Origin: Sphaerotilus microaerophilus
GTDB lineage: Bacteria; Pseudomonadota; Gammaproteobacteria; Burkholderiales; Burkholderiaceae_C
NCBI RefSeq assembly: GCF_023734135.1
Contig: NZ_AP025730.1
Location: 3,844,001 to 3,908,000 of the forward strand
Direction of reading: 5' to 3'
DNA length: 64,000 nucleotides
Translations under genes and position numbers: made by a program
In this document: piece by piece, positions 16,683-26,807 of the stretch
How the letters are laid out: each line of letters opens with the position of its first letter
How positions within the stretch are numbered: the stretch's first letter is position 1
The notes under the pieces: model-generated
What the model saw: the letters and a program-made list of their open reading frames with translations, nothing else
The model's database searches: none
What the model was told of the DNA's origin: nothing

Positions 16683-18199
16683 ACGGCCCCGCCCTGTCGG
16701 CCTGGCCCACGCGGCTCATCGGTGCCCTGCGCCGACGCTGCGCAGCACTGGGCGAGCGCCTGTCGCCGCGCCAGCGCCAGTTTGGTCTGCTGGGGCTGAT
16801 CGTCGCGGCAGCGGTGCTGCTGCTGTGGCTGGTGCTGTCGATCTCTGAATCGGGCAAGGCGGCCGCGCAGGTGAGCACAGGCTCCACCTCCAGCGCCAGC
16901 CCGGTGGCCGCCAAGGCCAGTGCGATCACCAACATCGGTGTCCTGGCTCCCGGCGCACAAGTCAACCCGGTGGACCAGTGGGTGGGCACGGCCGGACGCA
17001 AGCTGGCCCAGTACGAGAGCGAACGCGACGAACAGACCCGCCTGAACAAGGACCGCCAGGCCTTCGAGGCGCGCACGATGCAGCGCTTTGCAGAGCTGGA
17101 GCAGCGGCTGCAGGCGTCGGTCAACGCGGCGTCCCAGGCTGCTGCGGCGACTGCGCCCAACGCCCAGGCGCTGCGATCGGTGGGGCCGCAGTTGGCTCCC
17201 GTCCCACCACCACCCTCGCCCTCTCCCGTCCGCAGCCCGTCGCCACAGACGGCAGACTTCCCGCCCGCGGCCAGCCTGCCCCAGCCCACGCCCCTGCGTC
17301 GAACGACCGGACCGGCGGGCACGGCCCTGGCCGAGCCGGTCTGGCCGCAGGGCCCAGCGCTGCCCCCTTCGCCACCGGTTCCCACGATCAGCCGGGTGAC
17401 GCTGGCAGATCACTCGGCCACCCCAGGCACGACCACCGCGGCTGCCGGAGCACTCCCGCAGGCAAGCACCCACGAGCCGCCCCTGACCACCTCATCCTTC
17501 CTGCCAGTGAGTTTCACGCGCGGCGTGCTGCTGGGCGGGCTGGATGCCCCCACCGGCGGGCAGGCCCAGTCCAACCCGCACCCGGTGCTGATCCGCCTGT
17601 CCGACACCTCGGTGCTACCCAACCGGGTTCGCGGTGACTATCGAGAGTGCTTCGTCATTGCTGCAGGCTATGGCGACATCAGCTCGGAGCGGGCCTACCT
17701 GCGCACCGAGAGCCTGTCGTGCGTGCGCAGCGACGGCGCGGTGCTGGAGCTGCGCATCCAGGGCAGCGTCTACGGTGAGGACGGCAAGGTGGGCCTGCGC
17801 GGTCGGCTGGTGACCAAGCAGGGCCAGATGCTGGCCAACGCGCTGCTGGCCGGGGTGGTGAGCGGCATCGGCCAGGGCGTGGCCACCGCCAGCACCAACG
17901 TCAGCAGTTCGGCCCTGGGCACGGTGGCTCAGCTCAGCGGCCAGGACGCCCTGCGCGCGGGCATGGGCAGCGGCGTGGGCAGGGCGCTGGACCGGCTGGC
18001 GCAGTACTACATCAAGCTGGCAGAGAACACCTTTCCGATCATCGAGGTGGATGCCGGCCGCGAGATCGACGTGGTGATCACCAAGGGTAGCCGCATTGAC
18101 CTCCCCGCGCCGCCGGGGCCGCGGTCCGCAGGCAGCGGCCAGGCCCGCACACCCCGAACCGAACGGAACCAGGAGGCTGGCGATGACGCTGACTACTGA
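16679..18199 (+). CDS. traB: TraB, VirB10-like channel protein
   Basis: The 506-aa product spans the periplasm as the scaffold of the channel core. It has a cytoplasmic N-terminus, one transmembrane helix ([20 protein letters not shown], residues about 36-55), a coiled coil (about 105-145), a Pro-rich linker (about 170-250) and the TrbI/VirB10 beta-barrel domain with [36 protein letters not shown] and the final [17 protein letters not shown] 16679 overlaps the traK stop. Its 3' end overlaps the dsbC start by 17 bases. Confidence 0.94.
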   Translation: MNGPALSAWPTRLIGALRRRCAALGERLSPRQRQFGLLGLIVAAAVLLLWLVLSISESGKAAAQVSTGSTSSASPVAAKASAITNIGVLAPGAQVNPVDQWVGTAGRKLAQYESERDEQTRLNKDRQAFEARTMQRFAELEQRLQASVNAASQAAAATAPNAQALRSVGPQLAPVPPPPSPSPVRSPSPQTADFPPAASLPQPTPLRRTTGPAGTALAEPVWPQGPALPPSPPVPTISRVTLADHSATPGTTTAAAGALPQASTHEPPLTTSSFLPVSFTRGVLLGGLDAPTGGQAQSNPHPVLIRLSDTSVLPNRVRGDYRECFVIAAGYGDISSERAYLRTESLSCVRSDGAVLELRIQGSVYGEDGKVGLRGRLVTKQGQMLANALLAGVVSGIGQGVATASTNVSSSALGTVAQLSGQDALRAGMGSGVGRALDRLAQYYIKLAENTFPIIEVDAGREIDVVITKGSRIDLPAPPGPRSAGSGQARTPRTERNQEAGDDADY

Positions 18200-19046
18200 A
18201 CCCCTGCTGCGCCGGGCTGGCGTCAGAAGTCTGGCGGCTTGCTGGGTCACTTGTGTGACCACCTGCTGCGCCACCGCTGCAACCGCGGCGCCCGCCAAGC
18301 CTGAGAACCCAGAGACCCGGTTGCTGGCAGAGCTTCGCCGAGCCCACCCAGGGACCACGTTCTCGTCCGCCCAGACCACTGCGGTGCCAGGCCTGTACGA
18401 GGTCTGGATGAACGGCAACGTCGCCTATGTCTTTGCGGCCCGTCCGCGCTACTTCGTGTTCGGCCGGCTCTTCGACACCCGCACGATGACCGACCTGACT
18501 GCGCCGAAGCTGGCCCGGGCGAACAGCGCCCTCCAGCGGACCGCCTCGACCGATGGATCCCCGACACCCGCGGCTGCGATCGATCTGCGCCAACTGCCGC
18601 TGGCCGACGCATTGCACCGCGTCCGGGGCAGTGGCCGGCGCCAGCTGGTGGTTTTCAGCGATCCGGGCTGCCCCTTCTGCCGTCGGCTGGAAGAGGAGCT
18701 GGCGGGCATCGATGACCTGACGGTGCACACCTTCTTGCTGCCCTTCCAGGGCGAGGCGCTGCCCATCCAGCTGTGGTGCTCCGCCGACCCCCTGGGCAAT
18801 TGGGATCGGCTGATGCACAATGGTCTGCCCATCGAGGACCGCTCCGCCCCGGCGGGAACACCGCGCTGCGATCACCCGATCGACCGCAACCTGGCCCTGG
18901 CGCGCCAGCTGGGCATCCGGGCCACCCCCACGCTGGTCTGGGCCGACGGCAGCCGCAGCGAAGGCCACCTGCCGCGTGAACGCATCGAGGCCCGGTTGAA
19001 CAGCGCCGCCGCAGGCCCCAGAACCGCCCAGGAGCGCCAACCATGA
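18183..19046 (+). CDS. dsbC: DsbC-like thiol:disulfide interchange protein
   Basis: The 287-aa periplasmic protein has a signal segment ending near TAATAA, a DsbC-type dimerisation region ([15 protein letters not shown]), and a thioredoxin domain with active site CPFC at residues 163-166, followed by [11 protein letters not shown] and [13 protein letters not shown] with the cis-proline. It likely shuffles disulfides in the cysteine-rich TraU, TraN and related proteins encoded downstream. A dsbC gene among traB-traV-traC is typical of SXT-like ICEs. ATG 18183 lies inside the end of traB; the ATG of traV overlaps its stop by four bases. Confidence 0.93.
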   Translation: MTLTTEPLLRRAGVRSLAACWVTCVTTCCATAATAAPAKPENPETRLLAELRRAHPGTTFSSAQTTAVPGLYEVWMNGNVAYVFAARPRYFVFGRLFDTRTMTDLTAPKLARANSALQRTASTDGSPTPAAAIDLRQLPLADALHRVRGSGRRQLVVFSDPGCPFCRRLEEELAGIDDLTVHTFLLPFQGEALPIQLWCSADPLGNWDRLMHNGLPIEDRSAPAGTPRCDHPIDRNLALARQLGIRATPTLVWADGSRSEGHLPRERIEARLNSAAAGPRTAQERQP

Positions 19047-19639
19047 CGCCAGACGCCACCCCTGCGGTCACCCTGGTGATCGCCTCCACGGCCCTGCTCT
19101 GCGGCTGCGAGAGCCTGTCCGGGCTGGGTGGCGGCTCCCGCTATGCCTGCCAGGCTCCGGAGGGCGTGGCCTGCCAGTCGGTGTCGGGCACCTACGCCAA
19201 CGTCGCCGCCACCGGCCGCGCGGCGTCTGCGCCCGATCCAGCTCCGGCAACGACAGCGGGGACGCGGGCTGCGCTCACCCGCACCGCAGCACCTGCAGTT
19301 GCGCCGGCCCCTCAGGCCACAACTTCCCCGCTGCGCTCGGCCTCGCGCGTGCTGCGCCTGTGGATCAAGCCCTGGGAGGACCTTGACGGGGACCTCTTCG
19401 ACCAGGGTTATGTCTACGTCCAGGTGGACAGCGGGCTGTGGCTGCTGGACCACCTGCAGCGCAGCATCCGGGAGTCCTACGCGCCACTGCGCCCCCCGGT
19501 CACTCCTCCGGGATCACGCGAATCACGCGATGGGCCTGCCGCTGCAGCAGGTACTCCCCCCTCCCTGCAGAACCGACCGCCAGGGATCCAGCGCCGCGCT
19601 CCAGCAGGGACTGCGGACGCTCTGGATGACAACCCCTGA
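19043..19639 (+). CDS. traV: TraV, outer-membrane channel lipoprotein
   Basis: The 198-aa product has a lipoprotein signal with lipobox LLCGC, then [19 protein letters not shown] with the two cysteines conserved in TraV, a Pro/Ala-rich linker, and [25 protein letters not shown], the TraV core that resembles VirB7-type partners. The lipoprotein anchors the TraK/TraB core complex in the outer membrane. The C-terminal 50 residues are low-complexity. It overlaps dsbC by four bases. Confidence 0.9.
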   Translation: MTPDATPAVTLVIASTALLCGCESLSGLGGGSRYACQAPEGVACQSVSGTYANVAATGRAASAPDPAPATTAGTRAALTRTAAPAVAPAPQATTSPLRSASRVLRLWIKPWEDLDGDLFDQGYVYVQVDSGLWLLDHLQRSIRESYAPLRPPVTPPGSRESRDGPAAAAGTPPSLQNRPPGIQRRAPAGTADALDDNP

Positions 19640-19646
19640 GGTGAAC

Positions 19647-22229
19647 ATGGCCGCAATCGCTTCATCTCAGCATCGGACAGGTCGCACCGACAACGCGGCG
19701 GGCCTGCTGGCCCGCCTCGGCCTGGGGGGTGAGGCGATGTCCCCGGCCGAGCAGTTCGCCACCTGGCTGCCCTACTCCGCCTACCTGGGCGCCGAGCGGC
19801 TGTTCGTCAACCGCGATGGCCTGGGTTTTCTGCTTGAGGTGATGCCGCAGTCCGGCGCCGACGATCGCATGGCCGAGGTGCTGGTGTCGCTGTACGCCAA
19901 CTGCCCGGCGGGTGTCGGGGTGCAGTTGCACCTGTTCGCCTCCCCGCACATCCGCGAGCAGTTGCGCCGCTATGCCAACCTGCGCATCGAAGACGGCGAC
20001 CAGGCCGAGCAGGCGCACCAGTGGGGGCGCCCGGCGCGCAACGACAACCTGTTTCGCAAGCTGGCACGCCAGCGGGTGGGCCACCTGCTGCATGGCGCAC
20101 AGCATTCGCTGACCACCGGCTTCCACTACACGCTGCGGGATTTCCGGCTGATGTTGAGCGTCACCTGCCCGGTGGCGCTGGAGGCGGCTGCGGACCCGCA
20201 GCATCGGGAGGCGGTGCTGGCGCTGCGCGATTCGATGGCCTCCACGCTGCGTTCGGCCTCGCTGCCCAACCGGGTCTGCGATGCGGCCGACCTGATCAAC
20301 TGGTGCGCCCTCTTCACCAACCCGGACCGCATCGCCCAGACCGATGCCCCGGACCTTCACTACGACGACGGCCGGGAGCTGCGCGACCAGATCGTCGACT
20401 TCGACACCATCCAGGACCCGCTGCCCAGCGGCCTGCGGCTGTGGAAGGAAGGTCGAGACGAAGCGCTGGAGCTGCGCTTCTATTCGATCAAGAGCTTTCC
20501 GGAACGCTTTGCGCTGTGGCAGATGGGCTCGCTGATCGGCGACCTGATGCAGCCGGCGCTGCAGTACAACGCGCCCTTCCTGCTGACGCTGGGGGTGCAC
20601 ATCCTCGACCCCAACGTCACCAAGTCGGTGGTGACGGCCAACCACGTGCGGGCGACCCAGAACGCCAAGTCGAAGATGGCCGACGTCATGCCCGACGTAC
20701 GCAAGAAGCTCGACGACTGGACCGCCGCAGCCGACGCGATCGACACCGGCGGCAGCCTGGTCAGCCTCTACCACCAGCTGGCGCTGTTCACGCCCCCCGG
20801 CAAGGCGGTGCCCGCCCACGAAGCGGCCAACGCGATCTGGCGCGGCCGGGGCTTCCAGCTCAACGCGGACACCTACATGCACCGCCAGGCGCTGCTGGCC
20901 AGCCTGCCGATGACGCTGTCCGAGCGCTTCCACAAGGACCTGGCCAAGATGCGCCGGGTCTCGCGCAAGACCATGGCCAACGCCATCCACCTGGCGCCCC
21001 TGGTGGCGGAGTGGCGCGGCACCCGCACCCCGGCGCTGGTCTTCGGCGGACGGCGCGGCCAGCTGATGACGCTGGACATCTTCGACAACGACCTGGGCAA
21101 CTACAACTTCGCGATCATCGGCGCGCCGGGCTCGGGCAAGTCGGTACTGATGAACGAGATGGCCTGGTCCTACCGCGCCATCGGCGCCAAGGTCTGGATG
21201 CTCGACCTGGGCCGTTCCTTCGAGAAGCTCTGCCGCAAGGCCGGCGGCACCTACATCGAGTTCAAGGCGGACGTCGACATCTGCCTGGACCCCTTCAGCC
21301 ACGTCGTCGACATCCACGAGGACATCGACATGCTGGTGCCGGGCATTTCGAAGATGTGCTCGATGCAGCACCCGCTGGAGGAGGTCCAGTACAAGGCCAT
21401 CTCGGCGATGGTGCTCAAGCTCTGGAAGTCCTACGGCCAGGAGCTGCGCATCACCGCCTTGCGCGACGCCTTCAAGGACGGCTCGATCGAAGAGCTGGGG
21501 CTCAACGGCGACCAGCGCATCAAAGACCTGGCCGTGATGCTCAACCCCTACGCCCGGGGCGGCCAGTACGCGCGCTTCTTCGAGGGGCACAACAACGTCG
21601 ATTTCAGCAACGACTTCATCGTCATCGAGAACGAGGAGCTCAAGCGCCGACCGGACCTGCATGCGGTGGTCAACATCCTGCTGCTGCACCGCATCACCGG
21701 CGAGATGTACCTCACCCGCAACCGGCGCAAGGTGCTCTTCGTCGACGAGCTGAAGCAGCAGCTGGGCGACATCGGCGCCGACGATCCGGTCAAGGCCGCG
21801 GTGGTGGAGGAAGCCGCCCGCCGTGCCCGCAAGTACGGCGGGGCCCTGGGCACCGCCACCCAGAGCGCCGACGACTTCTACAGCTCCACCCAGATGGAGG
21901 CGGCTTTCAACTGCTCGGACTGGGTGTTCCTGCTGCGCCAGAAGCCCGAGTCCATCGAGATGCTCGACCGCAAGGGGCGGCTGACGATGGACGAGCCCAA
22001 GAAGCGGCTGCTGAACTCGCTGCGAACGGAACCGGGGGCGTTTTCTGAGCTGTACATCTCCTCGCCGGTGGGCGAAGGGGTGGCGCGCAACATCCTGGAT
22101 CCGGCCACCCACCTGCTGTTCTCCAACAAGCTGGAGGACAACGCGCCGATCGATGAGCTGCGGGCGCAGGGGCTGAGCATCGACGAGGCCATCGGCGAGC
22201 TGCTGCGCCGGCGGGGGCATGTGGCATGA
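19647..22229 (+). CDS. traC: TraC, VirB4-like pilus assembly ATPase
   Basis: The 860-aa cytoplasmic ATPase energises pilus assembly. The N-terminal TraC_F domain (LPYSAYLGAERLFVN, GLGFLLEVMPQSGAD) runs to about residue 430; the P-loop GAPGSGKSVLMNEM is at about 491-504, a Walker B-like KVLFVDELKQQL at about 694, and the C-terminal block EFSELYISSPVGEG-like follows. Length is normal for TraC. I chose ATG 19647, with GAGG close upstream; ATG 19626 is possible and would overlap traV. The frame is open far upstream, but only as traV shadow. ATGA couples it to trbI. Confidence 0.95.
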   Translation: MAAIASSQHRTGRTDNAAGLLARLGLGGEAMSPAEQFATWLPYSAYLGAERLFVNRDGLGFLLEVMPQSGADDRMAEVLVSLYANCPAGVGVQLHLFASPHIREQLRRYANLRIEDGDQAEQAHQWGRPARNDNLFRKLARQRVGHLLHGAQHSLTTGFHYTLRDFRLMLSVTCPVALEAAADPQHREAVLALRDSMASTLRSASLPNRVCDAADLINWCALFTNPDRIAQTDAPDLHYDDGRELRDQIVDFDTIQDPLPSGLRLWKEGRDEALELRFYSIKSFPERFALWQMGSLIGDLMQPALQYNAPFLLTLGVHILDPNVTKSVVTANHVRATQNAKSKMADVMPDVRKKLDDWTAAADAIDTGGSLVSLYHQLALFTPPGKAVPAHEAANAIWRGRGFQLNADTYMHRQALLASLPMTLSERFHKDLAKMRRVSRKTMANAIHLAPLVAEWRGTRTPALVFGGRRGQLMTLDIFDNDLGNYNFAIIGAPGSGKSVLMNEMAWSYRAIGAKVWMLDLGRSFEKLCRKAGGTYIEFKADVDICLDPFSHVVDIHEDIDMLVPGISKMCSMQHPLEEVQYKAISAMVLKLWKSYGQELRITALRDAFKDGSIEELGLNGDQRIKDLAVMLNPYARGGQYARFFEGHNNVDFSNDFIVIENEELKRRPDLHAVVNILLLHRITGEMYLTRNRRKVLFVDELKQQLGDIGADDPVKAAVVEEAARRARKYGGALGTATQSADDFYSSTQMEAAFNCSDWVFLLRQKPESIEMLDRKGRLTMDEPKKRLLNSLRTEPGAFSELYISSPVGEGVARNILDPATHLLFSNKLEDNAPIDELRAQGLSIDEAIGELLRRRGHVA

Positions 22230-22606
22230 ACGCGCCCTTGAGCACCAGCTTGCTCCAGAGACTGTGGCAGCTGATGCTGCCGACGCTGGTCACCGCCGCG
22301 GCCCTGTACGCCTACGACCGCTGGCAGGTTCAGCCGGCGCTGAAGCTGGCGGTGGTGGACGTGGGCGAGGTCTACCGCAGCAAGGAGGCCGAGTTCACCC
22401 GCCTGCTCACCCGAGCCGGCAGCGATGAGGAGCGGCAGCAGGCCCTGGAGGTGGCCCGCCACTTCGCGCAGCGCCTGCCGCAGGCCCTGGATGAGCTGGG
22501 CCGGGAATGCGGCTGCCTGGTGATGATCCGCTCCGCCGTGGTGGCGCCCTCCTCGCGCACGATCGACTTGACCGGGCGCCTGCGGGCCATGCTGGAGCGG
22601 CCATGA
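22226..22606 (+). CDS. trbI: TrbI, F-type conjugation inner-membrane protein
   Basis: The 126-aa protein begins with an N-terminal transmembrane helix (LMLPTLVTAAALYAYDRW) and carries a periplasmic domain with LKLAVVDVGEVYRSKEAEF and CGCLVMIRSAVV, as in the TrbI_Ftype family that influences pilus retraction. It sits between traC and traF, as in F and SXT, overlapping both genes by four bases. Confidence 0.87.
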   Translation: MNAPLSTSLLQRLWQLMLPTLVTAAALYAYDRWQVQPALKLAVVDVGEVYRSKEAEFTRLLTRAGSDEERQQALEVARHFAQRLPQALDELGRECGCLVMIRSAVVAPSSRTIDLTGRLRAMLERP

Positions 22607-23151
22607 ACGGGGCCATGCGCAGACTGCTTCGGCTGCGGGCCTGGTTGGCGCCACTGGGTGCACACCGCCGGGCCCTGACGGCGCTGCTGCTGATCTGGGT
22701 TCTGGCGGCGCTGCGTCTGTTCATCGATCCAAGCCCCCGCCTGCCCCTGCTGTTCAACGTCACGCCCAGCCTGCCGCACCACCTGGTCTGGCTGCGCCAG
22801 GACGGTACCGCATTGCGCCGCGGGGACCTGGTGGTCTACCGCTTCGAGGGTGACGCGGCCGCGGACCGCCCGGGGCTGCGCGGCCAGCCCTTCTTCAAGG
22901 TGCTGCGGGGATTGCCCGGCGACGTGGTCACGGTGTCGGGCCTGAGCGTCGCGTTGAACGGCGAGCCGATGGGAATGGCCAAGTCGCGCAGCTTCGATGG
23001 TCGCGCCCTGCATCCGATCGCAGCGGGGGTGATCCCGCCCGGGCACTTCTACGTGCAAGGCACCGGGCCGGACTCCTTCGACTCCCGCTACAAAGAGAGC
23101 GGGCTGGTGCGCGCCGACCAGGTGCTGGGCACGGCGGTGGTGCTGTTTTGA
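22603..23151 (+). CDS. traF: TraF-type signal peptidase (S26 family)
   Basis: The 182-aa protein is a membrane serine protease of the conjugative TraF/signal peptidase I class, thought to mature pilin or other transfer proteins. An N-terminal transmembrane helix (ALTALLLIWVLAALRLFI) precedes the catalytic region NVTPSLPHHLVW (Ser at residue 56) and the general-base lysine in FFKVLRGLPGD (Lys99); a later box is GHFYVQGTGPDSFDSRY. ATG 22603 overlaps the trbI stop; an upstream start would lie within trbI. In SXT nomenclature the same gene is trhF. Confidence 0.9.
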   Translation: MNGAMRRLLRLRAWLAPLGAHRRALTALLLIWVLAALRLFIDPSPRLPLLFNVTPSLPHHLVWLRQDGTALRRGDLVVYRFEGDAAADRPGLRGQPFFKVLRGLPGDVVTVSGLSVALNGEPMGMAKSRSFDGRALHPIAAGVIPPGHFYVQGTGPDSFDSRYKESGLVRADQVLGTAVVLF

Positions 23152-23160
23152 GGAGGCCGC

Positions 23161-23844
23161 ATGAAGCCCTTCGGTCGGTTGGCTCTGCGCCGGACGTTCT
23201 GTCTCTGCAAACGGACCCTGTGTTTGCTGGGCTCGGTCAATACGGCCCTCGCAGCAGGCGCGGTGGGTCCAGCTTCCAACAGCGACCTCGGTGTGATCGG
23301 CCCCACCTACGCCATCAGCGAACCCCACCTGTTGGAGGAAATCCAGCACAAGCTGCGGGCCAAGGAGCGCAGCGGCGAGCTGCAGCGGCTGATGGAGGAT
23401 GCGCGCCGTCGCGGCATCGCCACGGTGCGCAACCCTCCACCGGTGGAGGGTCTGCAGGCCACCCGGCAGGCGCGCAGCTTCCATGTGGACCCCAGCTTCG
23501 TGCTGGAGCGCAACCTCACCGATGTCCAGGGTCGTCTGTTGTTTGCAGCCGGCACCCGCAAGAACCCGCTGGAGGTGGTGTCGCTGTCCAAGCGGCTGCT
23601 GTTCTTCGACGCCCGCGATAGGCGCCAGCTCAACCAGGCGCAGCAGCTGGCCCGCCAGCATGGCGCGGGCCTCAAGCTGATCCTGACCGGCGGCTCCTAC
23701 CTGGAGCTGATGAAGGCCTGGCAGGTGCGGGTGTACTACGACCAGCAGGGCACGCTGACCCGGCGGCTGGGCATCCGGCAGGTGCCGGCGCTGGTGTCGC
23801 AGGAAGGGCTGCGGCTGCGCATCGATGAGTTGGCGCTGCGATGA
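23161..23844 (+). CDS. traW: TraW, pilus assembly protein
   Basis: The 227-aa periplasmic protein has a signal segment (LCLLGSVNTALAAGA), the family pattern GPTYAISEPHLLEEIQ, a charged helical middle and the block LTGGSYLELMKAWQVRVYYDQQG ahead of RLGIRQVPALVSQEG. It works with TraU and TrbC in pilus assembly. It follows traF by 9 bases and overlaps traU by four. Confidence 0.93.
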   Translation: MKPFGRLALRRTFCLCKRTLCLLGSVNTALAAGAVGPASNSDLGVIGPTYAISEPHLLEEIQHKLRAKERSGELQRLMEDARRRGIATVRNPPPVEGLQATRQARSFHVDPSFVLERNLTDVQGRLLFAAGTRKNPLEVVSLSKRLLFFDARDRRQLNQAQQLARQHGAGLKLILTGGSYLELMKAWQVRVYYDQQGTLTRRLGIRQVPALVSQEGLRLRIDELALR

Positions 23845-24872
23845 GAAACGCCTGGCTGCGTCCCCTGGCCATCGCCGTCCTCGCCGTTTGGATGCTGCTG
23901 GGCGAAGGGTCCAAGGTGCAGTCGGCCGACAGCCTGACCTGCACCGGCCGCTTCCCGAACCCGATCACCGAGATCTGCTGGAGCTGCATCCTGCCCATCA
24001 GCATTGGCAGCATCACGATCGCCAACATCGATGGACAGGAGGACATCGACAACCCGTCAAGCCCGGTGTGCAGCTGCGGCCTGCACCCGACGGTGGGGTT
24101 GTCGATCGGCTTCTGGGAGCCCGCCCGCCATGTGGAGGCGGTGCGCAAACCCTTCTGTCTGGCCGCATTGGGCGGGATCGACCTGGACCCGGGTCTCGCT
24201 GCGCCTGCGGCCGCGCGATTCACGCGCGCGGAGGGAGACGGGGATGGCGGCAGCTTCTACCAGGCGCACTTCTACGTGAACCCGGTGCTGTACTGGCTGG
24301 AGGTGATCACGGACTTCCCTTGTCTGGAGAAGGGCTCTTTCGACCTGGCCTACCTGACCGAGGTGGACCCGCTGTGGAACGACGATGAGCTGACATTGAT
24401 CCTCATTCCGGAGGCGGTGCTGTTCGCCAACCCGGTGGCGGTGGCCGCCTGCGCGGCGGACTGTGTGGCGGCCACGGTGGGGTTTGGGATCGAGGCGCTG
24501 TTCTGGTGCGCCGGCTGCCAGGGCGGCGTCTACCCGCTGGACGGCCATGTGCCGTACCACATGGGTGGGGTGCGCACCGCGGAGCTGATCGCACAGCGCC
24601 TGACCGCCAAGATGCACCGCGAGCTGCTGGCCTGGGGCTGGCATGGTCACGCCGGGCTGTGTGGGCCGTACTTCCTGCCGACGATGGACAAGACGGCCTA
24701 CAAGACCCAGCTCACCCACCCGGTGGCCAACACCGCCAAGGACGGTGGCCACTGCTGTCAGCCCTTTGGGCGCAGCACCGTCGTCTGGGGAGCAGGCAAG
24801 GAGTTTCCGGTGCGGGGGGAGGATTTTGCGTTCCTGCTGTTCAGGAAACGCAACTGCTGCCCGGGGTTCTGA
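23841..24872 (+). CDS. traU: TraU, DNA-transfer/pilus assembly protein
   Basis: The 343-aa secreted, cysteine-rich protein has a signal peptide and then CTGRFPNPITEICWSCILPI, CSCGLHPTVGLSIGFWEP, the LAYLTEVDPLWNDDEL box and a C-terminal CC motif (KDGGHCCQPFGRS, ending FRKRNCCPGF). These are standard TraU landmarks. The many cysteines make it a probable client of the DsbC-like protein. Length is normal. Confidence 0.95.
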   Translation: MRNAWLRPLAIAVLAVWMLLGEGSKVQSADSLTCTGRFPNPITEICWSCILPISIGSITIANIDGQEDIDNPSSPVCSCGLHPTVGLSIGFWEPARHVEAVRKPFCLAALGGIDLDPGLAAPAAARFTRAEGDGDGGSFYQAHFYVNPVLYWLEVITDFPCLEKGSFDLAYLTEVDPLWNDDELTLILIPEAVLFANPVAVAACAADCVAATVGFGIEALFWCAGCQGGVYPLDGHVPYHMGGVRTAELIAQRLTAKMHRELLAWGWHGHAGLCGPYFLPTMDKTAYKTQLTHPVANTAKDGGHCCQPFGRSTVVWGAGKEFPVRGEDFAFLLFRKRNCCPGF

Positions 24873-24882
24873 GGAGAAGGCG

Positions 24883-25536
24883 ATGGGCGCTGCGACGTTT
24901 CTGAAGTTCTCCACCCTGTTGGTCGGACTGGCAGCCTGGAGCTGCAGCTGGGCAGGAGAGCCCCCGGTCACGCCGGCCGACATCGAACGGGCCCGGCAAC
25001 AACATCGCATGCCCAGCGAGGAAGAACTGGCCCGGGTGCCGATCCCCCGGACGCCCCGTATCGATGCCCTGCCACAGCCCGCCGCCCGAGCCCCGTTGGA
25101 CCTGGAGGCGCTGGCCAAGGGCTTCGAGCTTCAACGCGGCCCCACGCCGACGGTGCAACCGAGAGGTCCCCGCCTGCTGGTCTTCATCAGCCTGGGGATG
25201 CCGAAGGCGTCGCTGCAACGGTTGGTCACCCAGGCGGCCCAGGCCCACGCAACGCTGGTGCTGCGAGGGCTGCACCAGGGTTCGATTCGGGAGACGGTGA
25301 CGCGGATGCACGAGCTGATCGGCTCGCAGCGCGTCGCCGTCCAGATCGATCCGACCGCATTTGACCGGTATGGGGTGGTTCAGGTGCCGACGTTTGTGCT
25401 GGCGCGCGGAGGCAGGCCAGAGGCCGGATGCGTGGCAATGACCTGTGCGGTCGGGGAGCGGTTCGGGAAGGTGGCTGGGGATGTGAGTCTGGGGTATGCG
25501 CGCAGTGTGCTTGGGAGTTGGGCTGAAGTGCGATAG
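24883..25536 (+). CDS. trbC: TrbC, pilus assembly protein
   Basis: The 217-aa periplasmic protein has a signal (LLVGLAAWSCSWAGE) and the TrbC/TraW-fold core LLVFISLGMPKASLQRLV, LRGLHQGSIRETV and VAVQIDPTAFDRYGVVQVPTFVL, which looks thioredoxin-like without catalytic cysteines. ATG 24883 has GGAGAAG upstream; the longer open frame is traU shadow. It ends the uninterrupted pilus operon; in F and SXT the next gene is traN, here displaced by 36 kb of cargo. Confidence 0.92.
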   Translation: MGAATFLKFSTLLVGLAAWSCSWAGEPPVTPADIERARQQHRMPSEEELARVPIPRTPRIDALPQPAARAPLDLEALAKGFELQRGPTPTVQPRGPRLLVFISLGMPKASLQRLVTQAAQAHATLVLRGLHQGSIRETVTRMHELIGSQRVAVQIDPTAFDRYGVVQVPTFVLARGGRPEAGCVAMTCAVGERFGKVAGDVSLGYARSVLGSWAEVR

Positions 25537-25645
25537 GGGACGGTATGGACGGCCATGACTTGTCTGTCCACCACAAAGCCATCCGGCGATCCGTCCGAGC
25601 GTCGCAGTTGCAGGCCCATCTCAGATGGATCTGGGCAGGGGTTCC

Positions 25646-26791
25646 CTAGGTGGACTCTGGCACCCACCCCGGCAGATTGATGTAGTAGCGCGTTGAGCGG
25701 CCACCACCCACCTGCTGGAGCAAGCCCAACGCCTCGAGGTCGATGAGTTCGCGCGACGCCGTCGCCCGCGATGCACCCGTGACGCCCTCGTACTTCTTCG
25801 TGCTCATGCCGCCGTCGAAACCACCCGGTCCGGCATCCAGCAGCAGGTTCATCACCTTGCGCTGGCGCTCGCTCAGGGTTGTGCGGCCGTGGTCCAGCCA
25901 GAAGCGGGCCTTCACGAGGGTGTGGTCCACCACCGTCGACGCCTCTTCGCAGGCGGCCTGCATTTGCTCAACGAACCAGCACACCCAGTGCGTCACGTCA
26001 GGGTCGCCATGCTGGGCGCGTTCCAGGTTGGCGTAGTAGTCGCGGCGACGATCGAGCAGGCGCTGGGATGTGCGGAACTGGCGACTGGCCTCGCCGCTGT
26101 CGCGGGCCAGCAGCAGGTCGACCAGCACGCGCCCGAGGCGGCCGTTGCCGTCCTCGAAGGGGTGGATGGTCTCGAACCAAAGGTGTGCGAGCGCAGCCCG
26201 GACCCAGGTGTCCGGTTCGCTGGCGGCGTTGAACCACCGTAGAAGGCGTTCCATCTCCTCAGGCACCCGGCCCGACGGCGGTGCCTCGTAGTGCACCTCC
26301 TCCCGTCCCACACGACCACTGACGATCTGCATCGGCTCGCCATGCTCGCGGTAGCCGCCGACGCGAATCTTCGTCATGCCCGAGTAGCCGGTGGGAAAGA
26401 GCGCGGCGTGCCAGGCGTGCAGGCGCTCGTGGGTGAGCGGGTCGTGGCAACGCTGGACCGCGTCGTCCATGATGTCGAGCAGGCCTTCCACGTTGCGCGG
26501 CGCGCTCGGCCCATCCTGCCGGCCCGTGCCCAGCCGCCGTGCGACCGAACTGCGCACAGCGGCCAGGTCCAGTCGTTCGCCCTCGATGGCCGAGGTGGCG
26601 AGCGCATCCTGGCTCCAGGCTTCCGCGGCCAGTTCGAGGCGCTGTTCGAAGCCCAGGACCGCCAGCTTGCCTTCGACCAAGCCCTGCGCACGCCGCGCCT
26701 TGGCCAGGACCTCACCGACACGAACGCGGTCGTACCGAAGATCGGGCCAGTCCGGGTGCTGCCAGAGGTAAGTGGATGCGCGGGCTTTCAT
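25646..26791 (-). CDS. Fic-domain protein, class II (self-inhibited AMP transferase type)
   Basis: The 381-aa protein carries the Fic signature HPFEDGNGRLGR (residues 210-221, catalytic His 210), a flap segment GRVGREEVHYEAPP, and upstream the inhibitory helix TSAIEGE (66-72), which fits the (S/T)xxxE(G/N) rule, so activity is probably self-restrained. The N-terminus (YLWQHPDWPDLRYD) is DUF4172-like, and the C-terminus has a winged-helix segment (GVTGASRATASRELIDLEALGLLQ) that may bind DNA. Fic proteins of this type AMPylate or otherwise modify proteins, sometimes themselves. It lies convergent to trbC at the left edge of the second cargo island. Repeated GAGTCGA sites just upstream could be its operator. 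Confidence 0.93.
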   Translation of the reverse strand: MKARASTYLWQHPDWPDLRYDRVRVGEVLAKARRAQGLVEGKLAVLGFEQRLELAAEAWSQDALATSAIEGERLDLAAVRSSVARRLGTGRQDGPSAPRNVEGLLDIMDDAVQRCHDPLTHERLHAWHAALFPTGYSGMTKIRVGGYREHGEPMQIVSGRVGREEVHYEAPPSGRVPEEMERLLRWFNAASEPDTWVRAALAHLWFETIHPFEDGNGRLGRVLVDLLLARDSGEASRQFRTSQRLLDRRRDYYANLERAQHGDPDVTHWVCWFVEQMQAACEEASTVVDHTLVKARFWLDHGRTTLSERQRKVMNLLLDAGPGGFDGGMSTKKYEGVTGASRATASRELIDLEALGLLQQVGGGRSTRYYINLPGWVPEST

Positions 26792-26807
26792 GCGGTGAGG
26801 TGGAGAT

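Noticed and set aside
19662..22220. Minus-strand open frame of 852 codons opposite traC
   Set aside because: Exact shadow of the traC gene in a GC-rich sequence; no features of its own.
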